Source: Paragyromitra xinjiangensis
Lineage: Eukaryota; Ascomycota; Pezizomycetes; Pezizales; Discinaceae
Length of the DNA stretch: 64,000 nucleotides
Direction: 5' to 3'
Assembly (NCBI GenBank): GCA_038503065.1
Contig: JBCAMK010000021.1
Span: 1-64,000, forward strand
In this document: positions 58,101-64,000 of the stretch, one piece after another
How positions within the stretch are numbered: position 1 is the stretch's first letter
Layout: each line of letters begins with the position of its first letter
Translations under genes and position numbers: made by a program
The notes under the pieces: generated by a model
What the model saw: the letters and a program-made list of their open reading frames with translations, nothing else
Told to the model about the DNA's origin: nothing
Databases searched by the model: none

Positions 58101-59539
58101 TAACCCGGCTAAGTGCACGTGTTTTGGAGCTCGGCCGTCGATTTTACAGGCGAAAACCCTGGCTTGGGTATAGGCTCGTTGTGTTGCAATAATATAGTCA
58201 CGAAGTGGTTCAATCTACCCTCATCATTAGAGACTGACATATGGAGAAAAATCCCAGATACAAACCTCTTCATGAGTACCGATCCCCCACACTAAACAGT
58301 AATTTAAGTTAAATACTGATCTCAAAATATTATAATACCTATATAGCAACCTTTACATACCTTTTATGACTTGCCCATTCCGGTAATCTCTTTCGTCAAA
58401 AGCGACGTCCATTTGCCAAAGGATAATTCCGTTTGTTTTGTAAAGTGTCTTCCAGACAGGAACTCGGTATCTTCTCCTTGGCTTTATAAGAAATCTCGGT
58501 TCCCATCCCCCGTCAGCAATCTCAAGCAATTTCGCTTGTATTAGATCGAAGTCACCTAATTTTTGAAGTTAAAGACTAAGGTAAGCTGCGGCCGTAGATA
58601 TGAGCAAGACGGGTATCCATCTCCTAGCTTACCGTTTTTGACAGACCGAGTCAAATCATCGAGAGCTTGCGCGGAAACCAATATTTTCCAAACTCCTGGG
58701 TGATGTCCTATTAGGTTTTCAAACGTGCGCGGACCCGAGTTAAAAAAGTATTCCTCCCCCTCACTTGGGATTTCGGCTTCGGGCTCCTCGTGGCTTGGAG
58801 GCTCCTCGTGGCTTGGAGACTCCTCGTGGCTTGGAGGCTCCTCATGGCTTGGAGGCTCCTTGTGGCTTAGAGCAACTCGGCATAATGGGCAATATCTGCG
58901 AAAGGTATAAACTACTTTTCGCATCCCTTCCCTTCCGATTATTCCCCGACAAGCAGTTCGATGGCGGTCACACCGCTCCGACATGTTCACCATTGTTCCA
59001 GCCCAACTTATGAAAGTTGCAGCGTACGAAATGATACTTCTGAACCGTTCTTGGGGCAAGTTGCTGATATGGCCATTAGCAATTAACACCCTCAATATAT
59101 CGGGAGCCTCCCCAAGTTTCTCTCCCAGCAATCCCAAAGCTTCCGGCTTCGATAACTTTATTATCGCCATGGCAATATCAGCCATAGCCTCTCGTAATTC
59201 GAATTCCGCAAAATCCTTAGCAAGGAGTGAAAAAAGAAACGCTCGTAACGTTTCTTCCAATAGCCCTGGATTATAGTTCTCTTTCCTCGAGCCCCATTGG
59301 TCTTCTGGAGGAGACGGGAAGTGTTCGGGGAACTTGTTGAGCAACTTGGCCAGCTTCTTGCCATACAACTGGAACCCGGAAAAGAATTCTGTTGATATCT
59401 CTTTTTCGACCAGGAGAGCAAAAATCTGCTGGGGTTTTCGATTCAATGCATTATGGGCTACTTTGAACTGAACGAAGGCCTGCGCTGGGTTCTTTAATTC
59501 TGGCTCGAATATAAGCTCGACAAACTTATATTCGGCCAT
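52136..59539 (-). CDS. TRANK1-like UvrD-type helicase with novel N-terminal region
   Basis: A very large gene of about 20 exons. First exons: 59539-58633, 58555-58361, 58291-58266, 58214-58071, 58005-57718, then from 57633. Exon 1 is a helical region ending in a Cys/His cluster (CDRHRTAC...YCPLC) and a SHEEP repeat. The SF1/UvrD core follows: Walker A GRSGTGKTT (about 57800), motif II DEVQDQ split by an intron (about 56815-56875), AGDTAQS, motif V SKGMEFEDVFLYDFF (about 56050) and motif VI NLYVGATRARSRLW (about 55690). A helical TPR-like tail with GNIGIWSERGGHEEAA runs to the stop at 52136. The order matches fungal proteins annotated TPR and ankyrin repeat-containing protein 1. No nuclease domain is evident. 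Two junctions (near 57365 and 56300) do not hold frame under normal splicing; the other 15 or more do. Cellular role unknown. Confidence 0.82.
58782..58871 (-). repeat. Five-unit 18-bp coding minisatellite
   Basis: The plus-strand unit GGCTCCTCGTGGCTTGGA occurs five times with few changes. On the coding strand it gives repeated PSHEEP in exon 1 of the TRANK1-like gene. The units are nearly identical, so copy number should vary between strains. Confidence 0.85.
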
Positions 59540-61488
59540 TTTCTTGAATATGTTTGGTTTATCTGAAGTATGATTTGAGGTGAAATCTGGGAATGGTGGG
59601 GATTCTCTGCAAAAAGAGAGCGGGGGCTAGAAGGAAGAATGGTAAAAACGTAAGGGTAAGTTGGATGTTTCGTTTGCTTTGTTTCCTAATTGAAAATAGA
59701 AGTGTTACACTAATCCATGATAAGAACATGACCTTATGAGAGAATCTTTGTGAATGGGTGGCCTTAAACTAGACCAAATTGGGTGACTGGCAAATCAATT
59801 CCGGTATCGGGTCCCTAGCTAACACCCGTTTTAACTTGTTTGCTGCAATTAAGTACGATCTTATTTACGAATCACGGAAGAATGCTTAATCGTCTATCTT
59901 TGACGTCGGTGCCAAGCTCGTAAAGAGGCAATTATTTCTTACTATAGTAGATCCGTGCCACTATTTCGCATAATGAATGCACATGCGTGTCTGTAATCAA
60001 ACCAATGCGGCCAATGGTATTGTTTCAATAGTTACCCAAGTTACGCGTACTTACAAAAAGGAGAAGCCGAGGACGGGAGAACAGATCAGGTAGAGACGTC
60101 GCGATCGTCAATCCCAAGTTTCCAACCGCCTATGTATTATATCTGTTATTAAATATGACGCCATAACTTGCACGCGAAATTCTTATACCTAGAAACAATA
60201 AATTGTATCGTTTCATGTCTGCCCATGTTTCTAGATCCTCAGGTGATGGTGTTACTTATGCGCCAGGGTACAAACTTGAAAACATGCAAAGCCGCACACC
60301 CCATGTTTTCAAGTTCATACCCTGGTGCATAAGTACCTTGACTAAACTGAGCTATGAGATTGCTAGTTTTGGGTGCTCCGCTGCAACGAGACATAGCCCT
60401 ATTAGTACTCTAAGAATAAACGTGGATACGTGGATCCTAAAGGTTAACCAATAAGGAAGCTGAGTCAACACCCGCGAATACCCTCGACAAGCGAAGCAAC
60501 GACAAATCACCACGACCGGATCTTACGATAATCCCTTAAGCTTAGAGGCCACCGCGTTTCTGCTGTTAAATCAGGTTCCGTAATCGTTGACGCCAATTTC
60601 AAGGGAAAAGGTCAAAAAGAAAGGAGTAACTGAATACTCTACATCAACCCAATTAAAGTTTATTCATTTTGCCAGATTGTGACTGAATTCTGATGGAGAA
60701 CTGGCTTTCGATTGACCATCTCCGATCACGTAGCGTATGATAAATCTGGTAACATGAGCTCGAGTATTCTGCGCATGAAGAGTAAACATTGGTTATAACA
60801 AAGGAAATACTAGAGTAATAATGGTAGATATTACTTATCCAGTTCGCTCACTCTCACTCTTGTCGCGGTAATAGACATGACTCAAACACGCCAACACCGG
60901 CAATAGAGGCCCACCCATACGAGTATTTCCGGCGTATATGTGGGCATAGCAAAAATTCGCTAGAACACCTATCGATACCGGTATGGGCGCAACTTAAGTG
61001 TAGCACCTTCTTAGACCGATATCCCCCCAACCTCCACAATCAGATAGGCCGGAGAAATACACGGAGCTCAGAGCGATAGCATTGAGATTTCATATCTTTT
61101 TACAAGAAATGTACCAAGTAGCTTCAGCGGGATACTACATACATGTATACATGTACCTAACTTTTGGTTATGCCGGATGTAGCGTCCCAGGGAATACATG
61201 TATCCTACCTGTGATACGATACCGTATTTTCTCACAAATAATAAATACAACCGACTGAGGCTGCATGGTAGAACGGTAATATCACTGGCTGAGATAGCAA
61301 AATGCTTACCATCTACGTCAAATTTGCAGATTGCCTTGATTCTTAACTGGCTGCAATCGAGCCTCAACGTCTACTCGGCCAATCTGCTACATAGCAACTC
61401 TCGTCCTGTGGTCTCGGTCCAGCTGCATTTGTTATTTGCGAGAAAATACGGTATATGTACATAGCTTGCTTTATTATCTTATCTTATC
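59540..61488. other. Spacer between helicase gene and its decayed copy
   Basis: It holds the strong hairpin at 60251-60337, palindromic ACATACATGTATACATGT at about 61138, and stretches related to the flank of the decayed copy. There is no supportable gene. Confidence 0.5.
60251..60337. repeat. Strong hairpin: 36-base arms, 15-base loop
   Basis: The left arm, 60251-60286 (GTTACTTATGCGCCAGGGTA then CAAACTTGAAAACATG), pairs with 60302-60337 at 32 of 36 positions around a 15-base loop. It is isolated and has no obvious target duplication. A structured RNA, a miRNA-like precursor or a small mobile-element relic are all possible. Confidence 0.75.
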
Positions 61489-62223
61489 TTAGGTTGAAAA
61501 CTCAAAACTCAAAAAGTCGTCGTCCCTTGGCGGAAGGATTTCGTCGTCAAATTCGTTTTCGCTAACGGCGACTCGGCACAATTGACAATCATGAACGATT
61601 TTAACCCTTTCCATCCGTCCCCAGTCGACCATAGCCCGGTGTGTAGCGTTATGGATCACACATTCACTCGTGAGGTTGGCAATAATTCTAGTCCAAGCTT
61701 GAAAAGTTGCAAGGCTCGCCCCAACATTTCCAAATGTAGCCCCATCCCGGCACAAAATATCGGCGCGGCCATCGGCAATCAATATCTTTAGTATACCCAG
61801 AGTTTCTCCCAACCTTTCCCTAATCAGTGCCCAAGATTCCGGTTTAGGAAACCCTACCACTACCGCAACAATATCAGCCATAGCCTCCTGAGGCCCGTGC
61901 TACGAGAAACCATGAGAAAGGAGCAAAAACAGAAACGCCCGCAATGTTTCCTCCAGTAGCCCGGAGCTGAAACCATCCCTCCTAGGTTTCCACTAATCTT
62001 CCAGGGGTGTCGATAAGTGATCGGGAAATTTGCCGAATAGTCTGGCTAGCTATCTGCCGTATGTTTCAACGTCGGAGAGAAACGTTCCCGATATCTCTTT
62101 CTCGGCCAGGAGAGCAAAAAGTTGTTGAGGATTCCGGGCTAACGAACTATGTGCCGCCCTGAACTGCGCAGGGCTTATTGGTTCAAACTCGAAAACAAGC
62201 TCGATGAATTTATAGTCGGCCAT
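61489..62223 (-). pseudogene. Decayed copy of exon 1 of the TRANK1-like gene
   Basis: Reading from ATG at 62223, the frame aligns with exon 1 of the intact gene: MADYKFIELVFEFEP against MAEYKFVELIFEPEL, NPQQLFALLAEKEIS against KPQQIFALLVEKEIS, and GLLEETLRAFLF identical in both. Three in-frame stops, all TAG, fall at about residues 66, 84 and 121. At the second, the intact gene has CAG (EDQW). Past the last stop the frame stays open for 130 codons and keeps CRVAVSENE against CRVALSHKE, then ends at 61489 where the intact gene has its SHEEP repeat. No helicase exons follow. The 5' flank is also duplicated (GGCCTTAAACC at about 62431 and 59760). So the duplication covered promoter plus exon 1 only, or the remainder was lost. 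Confidence 0.85.
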
Positions 62224-64000
62224 TTCCTCAAGGGTTGTAGAGCGAGTTACTAAGACCGCTTGACCTACTTAGCAAGGTTTATTGTCGCAAGTGGGTACCA
62301 GTGAGGCAGAGGGAAATGGTATTCGGAAGACGTAACGACGGATTGAGTTATGTATCACCCTTGATTTCCAAGCAAAGGTGGAGCATCATATAAATCTATG
62401 CAAGAACTTCGATGAATGGGATGAATGGGGGGCCTTAAACCGCCAGGGTGGGTGTGGCGGATCAGACCAGTTCTAAGTTTATCTGTGGCTAATATTTTTG
62501 CCTTTGATAGGTATTCCAAGTTGATCGTCAAATCGAATTATTATCTCCAACTACAGTAAGAGGCAACTTCATTTGCAATCAGTAAACTAACCCATCTTAA
62601 AGGCAAAACCCATACCCCAAGCGCATACAACCAGTAATTCTTAAGTAAAGTTATCCATGCATGTGCAATTACTCAAGCCGCCGTTTTGGAGTGACTTACT
62701 TGAAAAGGCAAGAATCGGTGATTTGGGCCATTCTACTAATACTTGGCAGTATTCAAGATCTCGCTTGGCATCTTTTCCCTACTATTTGGATACTCTTTCC
62801 CCCCCATAGAGCTCTTTAGGCGTGGATTTTAAGGGAGATACAACCATATTCTAGCTTCTCGTATCTAGTTATTTCATATTCCCACTAGCTCGGTTGGAGA
62901 ACAAGAACTTTCTTATCAGGTAAGTCACTTCAAAACGGCGCCTTGAGTAGATTTGTGGGGCTGAGGCAGGGAATATTTCGGACCGTCTAGGCGTACTCTT
63001 GAGAACACCATCCCATTCTAGTAAGCTGAGTAGAGCAGAACAAATCAGGTGGATTTATCTTCGCTAGACCATGCCATTCTACTCGAGAAAACCCCTAGGC
63101 ACTGAACCACAGACTCCCTGAACGAAGAACCATAACTCCTGCATATCTACTCATTTTGCCGACACTCGAGTCTATCTGTCTTGGCGCCGGTTATTCCGAC
63201 ATTAACTGATCACGTGATAGACTCGGGTGTCGGCGACATGAATAGAAGCCTTTGCTATTGGGTTAGGGCTCGCTGGATCCTTGTTGGGTTGGTTGCTACC
63301 GGATTCACTAGCTGGAGGCAGCCAATCAAAAATCCGCTAGGCCTTTGCACCCCTTAACCCTTCAACTTCGTTCAGCAACTTCGTTCAGGGCAAATGTTGT
63401 TCGATACCTAGTATAATCAGTCGCAGCATACACAGCACTACGGCGTTAAACGATCTTCACTACGACACAATATACGATACCATATATATCAAACTATAAC
63501 AAGCAAAAGCGCTAGTGAGCACATACCTAACGAGGAAAGCGCAGAAGCAGATTGTAGTTATTCCGGAAACCTTCACCACTACCCGGCCCTAAAACATACA
63601 CCCGAACCTTCCAAACCACGACTATCGCTGACATTGCCCCATCACTCGATGCTACTTGGGAGCCACAAATACCTTAAATATTCCTTGATAACGCCCACGA
63701 ACTCCAGGATAGAAACCCGGGATAAAACTAGATTCAGAGGATACGTGTACTCAGCATCAAGACTACAATACAGGAGTTACATGTCACTGCAGAAGAGGCC
63801 ACCATGCTTACGAGTTCCCCACGGTGTCAGCGCACTATCTCTCGTTGTTTTGACTGCCAGGGCTCCGGGAGTTGGTATCCGGGAACGTTTCACCTCCGCC
63901 TCAGCTACTTACGCGGTAGAGTCTTGCTTAGGTCTAAGACTGCGTCACCGCTGTGATGATCGGGTTAGCACATGAAAGCGAAATACTTGTGCGGTATGTT
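62224..64000. other. Right-hand end of window, no gene recognised
   Basis: The first 220 bases resemble the 5' flank of the intact helicase gene. The rest has only an inverted repeat at 63158-63234 and short frames. A plus-strand frame at 63634-63975 has no recognised domain. Confidence 0.5.
63158..63234. repeat. Inverted repeat, 19-base arms, 39-base loop
   Basis: GCCGACACTCGAGTCTATC at 63158-63176 pairs with 63216-63234 at 18 of 19 positions. The loop contains CTGATCACGTGAT, itself palindromic around CACGTG. It could be a regulatory hairpin or a tiny element; no flanking duplication is clear. Confidence 0.6.

Overview
The window is a chromosome end of a filamentous fungus. It starts with about 15 copies of a CCCTAAA telomere repeat, and its genes carry many short GT-AG introns (roughly 37-90 bp) with fungal-type branch sites. 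The protein families (cytochrome P450, LtrA, dynamin-like GTPase, ricin-B-like lectins, C2H2 arrays, ZNFX1-type and TRANK1-type helicases) are common in Pezizomycotina and also in Agaricomycetes. I favour Ascomycota but cannot fix the class. All exon structures below were assembled by hand from splice signals and codon phase.

Layout: 0-1.6 kb is telomere and repeat-rich subtelomere. 1.6-3.5 kb is a coiled-coil gene (+) that looks cut off at its 5' side. 4.0-5.9 kb is an intact cytochrome P450 (-) with a 604-bp inverted-repeat element in its upstream region. 6-13.3 kb is a gene-poor stretch with at least five short TA-flanked inverted-repeat elements (MITE-like). 13.4-15.9 kb has a two-domain protein of unknown function (+) and a MYND zinc-finger protein (-). 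17.5-23.6 kb is a complete ZNFX1-type SF1 helicase with CCCH and NFX1 fingers (-). 24.8-25.2 kb is a pogo-like non-autonomous element. 27.1-30.9 kb holds two tandem beta-trefoil lectin genes (-). 31.4-33.9 kb is a dynamin-related GTPase (-). 35.5-36.5 kb is a coiled-coil protein of unknown role (+). 37.7-42.6 kb is a run of three C2H2 proteins with 5, 9 and 12 fingers (+). 42.9-43.4 kb is a small three-exon IFI6/ISG12-family membrane protein (-). 44.9-46.8 kb is an HNH-nuclease-like protein (+) between two copies of a dispersed repeat. 47.8-49.9 kb is an LtrA membrane protein (-). 52.1-59.5 kb is a very large TRANK1-like UvrD helicase (-). 61.5-62.2 kb is a decayed copy of that helicase's first exon with three in-frame TAG stops.

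No operon logic applies. The most striking theme is that three families whose animal members are interferon-stimulated or antiviral (ZNFX1, Mx/dynamin, IFI6/ISG12) lie within 26 kb in a subtelomeric, repeat-rich region, along with lectins, a nuclease-like protein, expanding zinc-finger arrays and a TRANK1-like helicase. This looks like a candidate fungal defence or self/non-self island; that reading is inference.
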